A stretch of 39,873 nt of DNA, taken from the NCBI GenBank assembly GCA_020061995.1, contig JAGUXE010000288.1, positions 1-39,873 of the forward strand, written 5' to 3'. The position numbers and the translations under genes were made by a program. This DNA comes from Ignavibacteriales bacterium. GTDB lineage: Bacteria; Bacteroidota; Ignavibacteria; Ignavibacteriales; Ignavibacteriaceae. The notes beneath the pieces are model-generated. The model was not told the origin of the DNA. It did no database searches and saw only the letters and a program-made list of their open reading frames with translations. Positions 25,688-33,023 of the stretch are shown one piece after another (position 1 is the stretch's first letter; the number at the start of each line of letters is the position of its first letter).

Positions 25688-27265
25688 ATGAGATGTTTAT
25701 TAATATTGATTCTGCTTTTATCGATTGAACTATACTCCCAAATTTCACCTGGAGAACTCTCAAAGGGACATGCTAATCTTGAAGGTTTAAGCAATTGTAC
25801 ACAATGCCATCAACTTGGAGAACAAGTTGATAAATCAAAATGCCTTAATTGTCATACCGAAATAAAAAATCTGATTAATGGTGGACGAGGATTTCACTCA
25901 TCTTCTGAAGTCAAATCGAAAAGTTGCTGGGATTGTCATAGTGAACATCACGGAAGAAATTTCAAGATTATCCGCTTTGATAAGGATAATTTTGATCATT
26001 CAAAAACCGGATATGAACTGAAAGGTAAGCATAAAGAAACCGATTGCGAAAAATGTCATACTCACAAAAACATTTCTGATAAAAAATTAAAAAAGAAAAA
26101 AACAACGTTTTTAGGATTGGAACAAAGTTGTCAATCATGCCATACTGATTTTCATCAAAAGACCTTAGGGAATGATTGTACATCCTGTCATAATTTTGAT
26201 AACTTCCGACCGGCATCCCATTTTGATCATGCAAAAACTAAATTCAACTTAACAGGAAAACATAAAGAAACCGATTGTGTAAAATGTCATGCAAAAGCAA
26301 AGAAAAACGGAAAAGATTTTCAGGTTTTTAAAGGAATAAACTTCTCAAGTTGCATATCTTGTCATAAAGATGTACATAATGGTAAGTTTGGTAATGATTG
26401 CACAAAATGTCATAATACCAACAGTTTTAAAGATGTAAATAAATCATCGTTTGATCATAATAAGACTGACTTTCCTCTTCTTGGAAAACATAAAAAAGTT
26501 GAATGTTCAGCATGTCATGGAACTAATTTGACTTCAAAGCTTAAACACCAAAATTGTACCGATTGTCACAAGGATTATCATAAAGAGGAATTCAGAAATC
26601 ATTTGACGAAAGGAGAATGTTCTGCATGCCACACAGTAGACGGATTCGCTCCTTCTTTATACACTATTGAAGACCATCAAAAAACAAATTTCCCTCTTAT
26701 TGGCAAACACCTTGCTATACCGTGTAGTAATTGTCATCTTAAAGAGGATCAATGGAGTTTTGATAGTAAGGGGACTAACTGTATAGATTGTCATTCCAAC
26801 ATTCACAAAGATGAATTGAACCTGAAGTATTTAAAAGATGACAACTGTGAACTCTGTCACAGCATTGACGGTTGGAATGTTGTAACTTTCAACCACAATT
26901 TGACTGACTTTCAATTATTAGGAAAACATGCTTCGCAGTCATGCAATTCATGTCACCTGAAAGATGACGGGATTCATAGAAAAATTATTTTTGCTTCAGT
27001 CGATAAAAATTGTGAAAGTTGTCATAAAGATATTCATGCAGGACAGTTTTCCGTGGAAAGAATTAATGATTGTACAAGATGTCATACTTTCGAAAATTGG
27101 AAGCCGGTTAATTTTGATCATAACAAAACAAGATTTTCATTAACCGGAGCTCATAGTAAACTCGAGTGTATAGGTTGCCACAAACCTTTTGAAATAAACG
27201 GATTAAGATTTATCAATTATAAATTGGCTGACTTTAAATGCGCATTTTGTCATACTTCATATTAG
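25688..27265 (+). CDS. Exported 20-heme c-type cytochrome
   Basis: A 525-residue protein with a signal peptide (residues ~1-17, cleavage near LYS-Q). I count 20 CXXCH heme sites, from CTQCH to the terminal CAFCH, about one per 26 residues. A repeated motif of the form F(D/N)HxxTxFxLxGKH, about four residues and then CxxCH recurs six times. Twenty-six further histidines lie outside the CXXCH sites, enough for bis-histidine ligation of every heme. The fold is probably a string of class III-like modules rather than a globular domain. It should lie in the periplasm or at the outer membrane and pass electrons along stacked hemes. The last heme codons overlap the start of the next cytochrome gene by 28 nt. 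The ATG at 25688 is preceded only by an AT-rich leader. Confidence 0.93.
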   Translation: MRCLLILILLLSIELYSQISPGELSKGHANLEGLSNCTQCHQLGEQVDKSKCLNCHTEIKNLINGGRGFHSSSEVKSKSCWDCHSEHHGRNFKIIRFDKDNFDHSKTGYELKGKHKETDCEKCHTHKNISDKKLKKKKTTFLGLEQSCQSCHTDFHQKTLGNDCTSCHNFDNFRPASHFDHAKTKFNLTGKHKETDCVKCHAKAKKNGKDFQVFKGINFSSCISCHKDVHNGKFGNDCTKCHNTNSFKDVNKSSFDHNKTDFPLLGKHKKVECSACHGTNLTSKLKHQNCTDCHKDYHKEEFRNHLTKGECSACHTVDGFAPSLYTIEDHQKTNFPLIGKHLAIPCSNCHLKEDQWSFDSKGTNCIDCHSNIHKDELNLKYLKDDNCELCHSIDGWNVVTFNHNLTDFQLLGKHASQSCNSCHLKDDGIHRKIIFASVDKNCESCHKDIHAGQFSVERINDCTRCHTFENWKPVNFDHNKTRFSLTGAHSKLECIGCHKPFEINGLRFINYKLADFKCAFCHTSY

Positions 27266-28722
27266 TATTAGTTCTTAGTTGTAACTGTATCGCACAATCA
27301 CCGCACGAAAGTGATTTTAAAATCGATTGCTCTGATTGTCACTCAGAATTACGTTGGACTCCGCTTCCGGAAGTAATCAAGTTTAATCATAGTACAACTT
27401 CGTTTGAATTGATTGGGCAACACAAGACGGTTGACTGTACTTCGTGCCATGAATCCTTAATATTCAGTGAAGCAGAAAAAAATTGCCTGAGTTGCCACAA
27501 AGATATTCATCAAAATAGTGTTGATAAGAATTGCGAAACATGTCATAATATATTTAGTTGGGTTATACCAAACATTACGGAGATGCATCAAAAAAGCAGG
27601 TTTCCGTTACTTGGTCAACATTTGTCTGCAGATTGTAGTCAATGTCATCTAAGTTATTCAAACAGAGTATTCGAGCCCTTGAATGTTGAGTGTTATTCTT
27701 GTCACAAAGCAGAATATGATAACACAGTTAATCCAAACCACAGGACAGCAGGTTTCAGCACTGATTGTAATTCATGTCATTCCATTAATAACGTAGCATG
27801 GGATAATTCAAACTTCGTTCATGATTTTTTCCCACTAATTGGGGGACATAAAATCAGTAATTGTTTCCAATGTCATTCTCTATCAAGTTTCATCGGACTA
27901 TCTACCGATTGTTATTCATGCCATCGCTCAGATTTTGAAAATCCGATAAACGACCCGAACCATATTTCAGCAAATTTTTCTATGGATTGTAAAACTTGTC
28001 ACAATATTAACGCTTGGATTCCGGCAATTTTTGATCATAATTCAACTCAATTCCCTTTGACCGGAAAACACACAACAACGAGTTGCCAATCATGTCACAC
28101 AAATGGATATACAGGAACTTCGCAAGATTGTTATAACTGTCATAGAGTTGATTTCGAAAATCCAACAAATGATCCTAATCATATAACTGCAAATTTTTCA
28201 CAAGATTGCAAAACATGTCATTCAACAAATGGCTGGACTCCTGCAACTTTTAATCATAATACAACACAATTTCCTTTAACCGGAAAACATACAACTGTAA
28301 GTTGTCAATCATGTCATTCGAGTGGATATTCTGGAACGCCGCAAGATTGTTATGCCTGTCATAAGAAAGATTATGAACTACCTAGTAATAATCCGAATCA
28401 TGTCGCAGCGAATTTTCCGATAGAATGTTTGGTGTGTCATACCACTAACGGTTGGACACCTTCAACATTTAATCATGACGGACAATATTTTCCGATTTAT
28501 TTCGGTAAACACAGAAATGAATGGGCAAGTTGTAGTGATTGTCACCGTGTCCCAAATAACTTTACAACTTTTTCTTGTATTGATTGTCATGAACATCGAA
28601 AAACTAAGATGGATAGTGAACACAGTGGTGTAAGTGGATATTCGTATAACAGTGACGCTTGTTTATCTTGTCATCCAAATGGTGATAGTGACCGTGCAAT
28701 CAATAAAATGAGACTACAGTGA
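27238..28722 (+). CDS. Exported 19-heme c-type cytochrome with tandem three-heme repeats
   Basis: A 494-residue protein with 19 CXXCH sites by my count, and 20 histidines outside them. The signal region MRILSYFILVLVLSCNCIAQ allows two readings: cleavage by signal peptidase I after Ala19, or a lipobox at VLSC (Cys15) giving a lipoprotein. Residues about 151-442 are four tandem ~73-residue units, each with three CXXCH and three extra histidines (PNH, F(N/D)H, G(K/G)H). It shares the FxHxxTxFxLxG(K/Q)H motif with the 20-heme protein, so the two are probably paralogues. The position next to an outer-membrane barrel gene (1 nt spacing) suggests it works at or across the outer membrane. Its start lies inside the last heme motif of the previous gene. 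Confidence 0.93.
   Translation: MRILSYFILVLVLSCNCIAQSPHESDFKIDCSDCHSELRWTPLPEVIKFNHSTTSFELIGQHKTVDCTSCHESLIFSEAEKNCLSCHKDIHQNSVDKNCETCHNIFSWVIPNITEMHQKSRFPLLGQHLSADCSQCHLSYSNRVFEPLNVECYSCHKAEYDNTVNPNHRTAGFSTDCNSCHSINNVAWDNSNFVHDFFPLIGGHKISNCFQCHSLSSFIGLSTDCYSCHRSDFENPINDPNHISANFSMDCKTCHNINAWIPAIFDHNSTQFPLTGKHTTTSCQSCHTNGYTGTSQDCYNCHRVDFENPTNDPNHITANFSQDCKTCHSTNGWTPATFNHNTTQFPLTGKHTTVSCQSCHSSGYSGTPQDCYACHKKDYELPSNNPNHVAANFPIECLVCHTTNGWTPSTFNHDGQYFPIYFGKHRNEWASCSDCHRVPNNFTTFSCIDCHEHRKTKMDSEHSGVSGYSYNSDACLSCHPNGDSDRAINKMRLQ
27688..28563 (+). repeat. Four tandem 219-nt units encoding three-heme modules
   Basis: Units start at 27688, 27907, 28126 and 28345, at equivalent (D/E)CYxCH codons, exactly 219 nt apart. 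The middle two encode nearly the same protein sequence (DPNHI(S/T)ANFS, DCKTCH, TQFPLTGKHTT, SCQSCH). Their codons differ at many synonymous positions. The first and fourth are more diverged, and the last gains extra residues near its end. Confidence 0.9.
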
Positions 28723-28723
28723 G

Positions 28724-30328
28724 ATGAAAATTGTTTTTCTATTTTTATTATCATGGACTTCGATTATTTTTAGTCAACCTGAACCTAATCGGATTACAGG
28801 CAAAGTCACTTATCTCAGTTCACAAAATGTTTATGTTGAGTTTAGTTCAACCAAGGGAATGAATGTTGGGGATACAATATACCTATCAAGCAAAGATAAA
28901 TTATTTCCGGTTATTGAAGTTCTTCATATTTCAAGCAAATCCATTTCTGGGAAAAACATTTCGAAAACTCAACTAAATATTAATGATCTTCTTTATGCTT
29001 ATACTAATTACAACGAGTTTATCGTTGATTTATCGGTTGCTGATACGATTAAGAGCAGTTTAAATGAGAGTATTCCTCAAACAGAGATAATTTCTAGAGC
29101 AACTGAATTTTCTGATTTTAAAAGAAATGTAAGAGGAAAATTTTCTGTGCAATCATATTCATCTATTTTAGACAACTCTGGTTATAGCGATTTTCAAAGA
29201 TGGCGTTATTCTTTTTCCTATTATACAAATGAATTTTATGAGGGGAAATTAATCTTTAATAATTACATGATTTATTCATACAAAAATAGTGATCCGGATA
29301 AGTTCAAGTTGAGTAGTAATAGACATCTCAAAATTTACGATCTTTCATTAAAATATCTGATCAGTGAAAATTCATCGGTCGCGGCAGGAAGATTTATTGA
29401 TAATGCCGTTTCTAATATTGGTGCTGTTGATGGAATTCTTTACAAACATAATTTCCCTTTTTTTGAAGGGGGAGTAATAGCCGGAAAACGTCCCAATTGG
29501 AACGATAATAGTGAAACAAATATCCTACCGCAGTTTGGATTTTTTCTTAGCAGAAATGATACGCTCAATGGAAGTTTTACATCAAACTCATTCGCTCTTT
29601 TTCAGCAGATGTATAAAGCGTCCATTGATAGACGATTTATTTACTTTCAGCACTACAATGATTTCATCCCATTAACACAAATTAATTTTTCTTCGGAAAT
29701 CGATTTCTTCTCAATGAATAAAGGGATTCGTAAATCTGAATTGTCTTTAACTAGTTTATATTTTAATGCTCGAATCACTGCATCTAAAATTATCTCGTTC
29801 AATGTTTCTTATGATGCAAGAAAGAATGTTGTTTATGTTGAATCTTTTAAAAGTTTTATAGATAGTCTTTTTGAAAATGAGACACGACAGGGTTTTAAGA
29901 TTGGTACTAATATTCGTCCGGTGAAAAATGTTTTTGCCGGATTAAATTTTGGACATAGGTTTATGAAGGGAGACATTAACTCTTCATCAAATTATAGTGG
30001 TTATATAACCTGGTCGCATATCCCTTATTTGTCATCCTCAATAACAATAAATTTCGCAAAACTTCATAACAGTTATTCGAATGGTAGAATTGCATCATTA
30101 AGAATGAACAAATCCTTTTTTGATGAATTGTTATCGACCTCCATTTATTTCAGCAATGCTGAATGGGCTTTATCTAAAAATAATCTTTCGATAATACAAA
30201 ACTTTGCAGGGTTAGAAATCTCGCAAAATCTCTTTGGCAAAACATTTCTTATGATTAATGGAGAGTTTATCAATAGTGATCGAAGTGCCAATATAAGAGT
30301 TGTTGCTGAGTTATCAATAAGATTCTAA
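28724..30328 (+). CDS. Outer-membrane beta-barrel of the multiheme operon, putative porin partner
   Basis: A 534-residue protein with a signal peptide (~1-18, cleavage near FSQ). Residues ~20-110 form a small beta-rich domain with an SH3/translation-factor-like look (ITGKVTYLSSQNVYVEFSS; GMNVGDTIYLSS). From ~135 to the end there are many alternating amphipathic strands rich in Tyr, Phe, Ser and Asn. The final strand ends in Phe (VVAELSIRF), the usual beta-barrel assembly signal. It starts one base after the 19-heme cytochrome stop. By analogy with MtrB-type porin-cytochrome complexes it may sheathe or dock a cytochrome in the outer membrane. The sequence is not recognisably MtrB (no N-terminal CXXC), so this is inference. 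Confidence 0.78.
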   Translation: MKIVFLFLLSWTSIIFSQPEPNRITGKVTYLSSQNVYVEFSSTKGMNVGDTIYLSSKDKLFPVIEVLHISSKSISGKNISKTQLNINDLLYAYTNYNEFIVDLSVADTIKSSLNESIPQTEIISRATEFSDFKRNVRGKFSVQSYSSILDNSGYSDFQRWRYSFSYYTNEFYEGKLIFNNYMIYSYKNSDPDKFKLSSNRHLKIYDLSLKYLISENSSVAAGRFIDNAVSNIGAVDGILYKHNFPFFEGGVIAGKRPNWNDNSETNILPQFGFFLSRNDTLNGSFTSNSFALFQQMYKASIDRRFIYFQHYNDFIPLTQINFSSEIDFFSMNKGIRKSELSLTSLYFNARITASKIISFNVSYDARKNVVYVESFKSFIDSLFENETRQGFKIGTNIRPVKNVFAGLNFGHRFMKGDINSSSNYSGYITWSHIPYLSSSITINFAKLHNSYSNGRIASLRMNKSFFDELLSTSIYFSNAEWALSKNNLSIIQNFAGLEISQNLFGKTFLMINGEFINSDRSANIRVVAELSIRF

Positions 30329-30355
30329 AAAGATTTGATAATCTTCATTCTATTA

Positions 30356-30386
30356 TTGACTATATAACTTAAGCTTCATAAGTTTG
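30356..30386 (+). promoter_or_regulatory. Bacteroidota-type promoter for the small barrel gene
   Basis: TTG at 30356-30358 and TAAGTTTG at 30379-30386, separated by 20 nt, match the TTG/TAnnTTTG pattern exactly. The expected start site is near 30392, giving a leader of about 37 nt that includes a GGAG ribosome site before the ATG at 30429. The gene can therefore be expressed apart from the cytochrome operon. Confidence 0.55.
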
Positions 30387-30428
30387 AAACGTAGTTAATT
30401 TATATTTTCAAAATCATGGAGATTAGTT

Positions 30429-31079
30429 ATGAAAAAGCTATTAGTAGTTGCCCTGCTTTTAGTTATGAGTGCGAACTCAAATATCTTCGCACAAAACAGT
30501 GATGATAATAAAGCCATATTATTTCAGTTCAATGGTTTAAGTTTACTTAGAGCCGATGCCTTCGAAGGTGGCGTTGGTGGTAAATTTTATTTGAACAACA
30601 GAATGGCAATCCGTGGTGTTGTGCAATTTACAATGAATTCAAGTACCACCCCTTGGACAGGTGCAGCCGCCGGAAATGATGGCGAAGCATCTTATACAAC
30701 CATAGGGCTCGGGGGTGCATTCGAGTATCACATGGTAGTAGGAAAATTAAGCCCATATTTTGGCGGTGGTTTCGGATTTTCAACTACTTCAAGTGAAGAA
30801 AAAAGTCCTTATCCAAATGGTGGATCTCAAACAGTAAAAAAAGATGATCCTGCTTACAATGCCGGAACAAATTTGAGTTTATATGCGTTATTAGGTGTTG
30901 AATATTTCATCTATGATAACGTAAGTCTAGCTGCCGAATACCGTCTTGGTTTTAACAGCTTATCACGTGCTGACTATTCAATTACCTCCGGTGGTATAAC
31001 TTCAACTACAAAAATGGGAAGTATGACATCTATTGGTACAGGAAGCCAAGGATTATTTACATTAGCATTTTACTGGTAA
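30429..31079 (+). CDS. Small outer-membrane beta-barrel protein (OmpA/OmpX-type barrel)
   Basis: A 216-residue protein with a clean signal peptide (KKLLVVALLLVMSANSNIFA, then Q). The mature part has about eight amphipathic strands: GGKFYLNNRMAIRGVVQF, YTTIGLGGAFEYHMVV, KLSPYFGGGFGFSTTS, LYALLGVEYFIYDNVSLAAE and FTLAFYW at the end. Glycines and aromatics are placed as in eight-stranded barrels. Function unknown; such proteins are usually structural or adhesive. It has its own promoter (30356-30386) and terminator (31102-31132), so it is probably a single-gene transcript. Its closeness to the multiheme operon may be incidental. Confidence 0.85.
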   Translation: MKKLLVVALLLVMSANSNIFAQNSDDNKAILFQFNGLSLLRADAFEGGVGGKFYLNNRMAIRGVVQFTMNSSTTPWTGAAAGNDGEASYTTIGLGGAFEYHMVVGKLSPYFGGGFGFSTTSSEEKSPYPNGGSQTVKKDDPAYNAGTNLSLYALLGVEYFIYDNVSLAAEYRLGFNSLSRADYSITSGGITSTTKMGSMTSIGTGSQGLFTLAFYW

Positions 31080-31101
31080 TAAGTTAAATTGTTTTCTTTA
31101 G

Positions 31102-31132
31102 AAGCCTGCCATTGCCCGGCAGGCTTTTTTTT
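31102..31132 (+). terminator. Strong intrinsic terminator
   Basis: Arms AAGCCTGCC (31102-31110) and GGCAGGCTT (31118-31126) pair perfectly over 9 GC-rich bp around ATTGCCC, followed by an uninterrupted T run to 31132. It closes the small barrel gene. Confidence 0.92.
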
Positions 31133-31160
31133 GCAATTTTTATTACTAATACATTATTCC

Positions 31161-31168
31161 TATCTTTG
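31161..31168 (+). promoter_or_regulatory. -7 box upstream of the PHP gene
   Basis: TATCTTTG is a perfect TAnnTTTG box 24 nt before the ATG at 31193. The position of the -33 element holds only TTT instead of TTG, so the promoter is partial. A leader of ~20 nt is implied. Confidence 0.4.
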
Positions 31169-31192
31169 TTATAAATAAATTTACTAAAGCGA

Positions 31193-32251
31193 ATGAATGA
31201 ATATGTTGGTGCACTTCACATGCACTCAAATTTTTCTGATGGTTCCGGTGATGCAGGTGAAATTGCTGAAATAGCTAATGAAGTTGGACTTGATTTTATT
31301 GTCTTGACAGACCATAATACACTCCGTGCTCTTCATGAGGGTTTTGAAGGATTTTACGGTAAAACTTTCATGCTGGTCGGTTGTGAAATAAATGATAAAG
31401 AGAATAAAAATCATTACATCGCTTTAGGAATTAGTGAGACTTTTTCAACCCGTTTGCCTGCAAAAGATTATGTTAGAAAAGTAAAAAAAGCAGGCGGAAT
31501 CGGTTTCCTTGCACATCCTCATGAAAAAAGAAATTCCATGAAAGAACATCCTCCTTATCCCTGGACTGAGTGGGAGACTGATGATTTTACCGGAATTGAA
31601 ATTTGGAATCATATGTCAGAATGGATGGAAAGCTTAACCGAACAAAATAAATATCAATCCTTTCTTCATCCTCTAAAGACAATTGTCTCACCACCAAAAG
31701 AAACTCTTGAACTTTGGGATAAATTAAGTCTTGAAAGAAAAGTAATAGGTATCGGCGGAATAGATGCACACGCACACAAAGTAAACGTCCTTGGATTTGT
31801 TGAAGTTGAAGTTTTTCCCTACAAAGTATTGTTCAAATCAATAAGAACCCATATTTTAACAGATAGAAAATTTGTAAATAACAAAAATCCCGAAGGGGTT
31901 GCCGCAACTAAGGAGATTATTTTATCCTCCTTAAAAGAAGGGAATTGTTTTGTTTCAAATTATTATCACGGAGATGCAACCGGTTTTCGTTTTATAGCAT
32001 CAAAAGGGAAACATAATTATCAGATGGGTGAAACGGCTCCCTTAGACAAAGGATTAAAACTGAGAGTGTTTCTGCCCGGAAACAAAGGAACAATTAAAAT
32101 TATTAGAAATGGTATTTGTGTAACTGTTATGGAAAATCAACAATCGATATTTGAAGTTGATGAACCGGGTGTTTACAGAGTTGAAGTTTATATAGGTGAG
32201 AAAGCATGGATTTTTTCGAACCATATAAGAATTGAATCAAAAAAGAAATAA
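31193..32251 (+). CDS. PHP-domain metal-dependent phosphoesterase
   Basis: A 352-residue protein whose N-terminal ~230 residues are a PHP domain. Metal ligands are visible: His9 and His11 with Asp16 (LHMHSNFSDGS), Asp40-His41 (LTDHNT), Glu65 (VGCEIND), His108 (LAHPHE) and a late GGIDAHAHK. The C-terminal ~100 residues are beta-rich (LRVFLPGNKGTIKIIRNG) and may be a carbohydrate-binding-like or Ig-like sandwich. PHP proteins hydrolyse phosphoester or phosphoramide bonds in metabolites or nucleic acids; the substrate is not evident. No signal peptide, so cytoplasmic. Transcribed from just after the strong terminator at 31102-31132. Confidence 0.85.
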   Translation: MNEYVGALHMHSNFSDGSGDAGEIAEIANEVGLDFIVLTDHNTLRALHEGFEGFYGKTFMLVGCEINDKENKNHYIALGISETFSTRLPAKDYVRKVKKAGGIGFLAHPHEKRNSMKEHPPYPWTEWETDDFTGIEIWNHMSEWMESLTEQNKYQSFLHPLKTIVSPPKETLELWDKLSLERKVIGIGGIDAHAHKVNVLGFVEVEVFPYKVLFKSIRTHILTDRKFVNNKNPEGVAATKEIILSSLKEGNCFVSNYYHGDATGFRFIASKGKHNYQMGETAPLDKGLKLRVFLPGNKGTIKIIRNGICVTVMENQQSIFEVDEPGVYRVEVYIGEKAWIFSNHIRIESKKK

Positions 32252-32296
32252 AATTAATTTATTATTAAACCCAAATAAACCGGAGTAGTGAACTAA

Positions 32297-32983
32297 ATGT
32301 TAGGACAGAAGAAAAAATTTTCGAGAAAAGAGATGAAAGAAGATCGTTTAGTAACATTTTATTATCAAGCGATTGCCATTTTCGATCAACATAAGAAAAA
32401 TATATTAATAGGTGTAGGTGCTTTAGCAGTAATAATTCTTGCGTTTGTACTTTATACCAATAATAAAGATATTGATAATGATTTGGCTAATTTGGAATTA
32501 GCTCGTGTAATGCCGTTATATGATTCAGGCTCGTACCTTGAAGCGATTGACGGAAGACCCGGTACCAAAATAATCGGATTAAAGAAAATTTCTGAAATGT
32601 ATAGCGGTACGGAAAATGGCGAATCTGCAAAAATTTATCTTGCAAACGCTTACTATGCACTTGCCAAATTTGATGAGGCTGAAAAGTCTTATGATAGTTA
32701 CAGCGGGGGTCATGATTTATTTAAAGCGGCATCACTTGCGGGACTTGCAGCTTGCAAAGAAGCTAAAAATGAATATAAAGAAGCAGCAGAATTATATATC
32801 AATGCTTCCAAAATTTCAGAAGAAAATGTTTTGAATCCGAAATATTTAATGTTTGCAGGAATTAACTTTCTTCAATTAAAAAATAAAACTGAAGCTAAAG
32901 AGATTTTTGTGAGAGTTAAAAAAGATTTTGCTAAATCAGCATATATACGTGACATAGACAGATATTTGTCACAAGTTGAATAG
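32297..32983 (+). CDS. Membrane-anchored TPR protein, YfgM-like
   Basis: A 228-residue protein. A basic cytoplasmic N-terminus (KKKFSRKEMKEDRLV) precedes a single membrane helix (~37-53, ILIGVGALAVIILAFVLY). About four TPR-like helical pairs follow (~65-225; AKIYLANAYYALAKFDEAEK, AASLAGLAACKEAKNEYKEA, KYLMFAGINFLQLKNKTEAK). The layout matches E. coli YfgM (ancillary SecYEG-associated chaperone) and similar Bacteroidota proteins. A role in handling exported proteins is plausible, and it sits just before a T9SS cargo gene. It could equally be an unrelated TPR scaffold. Confidence 0.75.
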   Translation: MLGQKKKFSRKEMKEDRLVTFYYQAIAIFDQHKKNILIGVGALAVIILAFVLYTNNKDIDNDLANLELARVMPLYDSGSYLEAIDGRPGTKIIGLKKISEMYSGTENGESAKIYLANAYYALAKFDEAEKSYDSYSGGHDLFKAASLAGLAACKEAKNEYKEAAELYINASKISEENVLNPKYLMFAGINFLQLKNKTEAKEIFVRVKKDFAKSAYIRDIDRYLSQVE

Positions 32984-33023
32984 AATAATTTCTATTAAAA
33001 TAAACACAAACAAAGGAGAAATA

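Noticed and set aside
25968..26234. Minus-strand open frame inside the 20-heme cytochrome gene
   Set aside because: It arises because CXXCH codons are low in stop codons on the other strand; no ribosome site or protein family is apparent.
27688..28563. Regular repeats considered as a CRISPR array or minisatellite
   Set aside because: The 219-nt period is a coding repeat (73 codons), with conserved protein and diverged synonymous sites, and no short direct repeat with unique spacers.
28724..30328. Barrel considered as a true MtrB homologue
   Set aside because: No N-terminal CXXC, and an SH3-like N-terminal domain is present instead; only the general role is comparable.
32976..33023. TTG at 32976 as the start of the T9SS cargo gene
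   Set aside because: It would place 16 charged residues before an otherwise normal signal peptide and overlap the previous gene; the ATG at 33024 has a good ribosome site.
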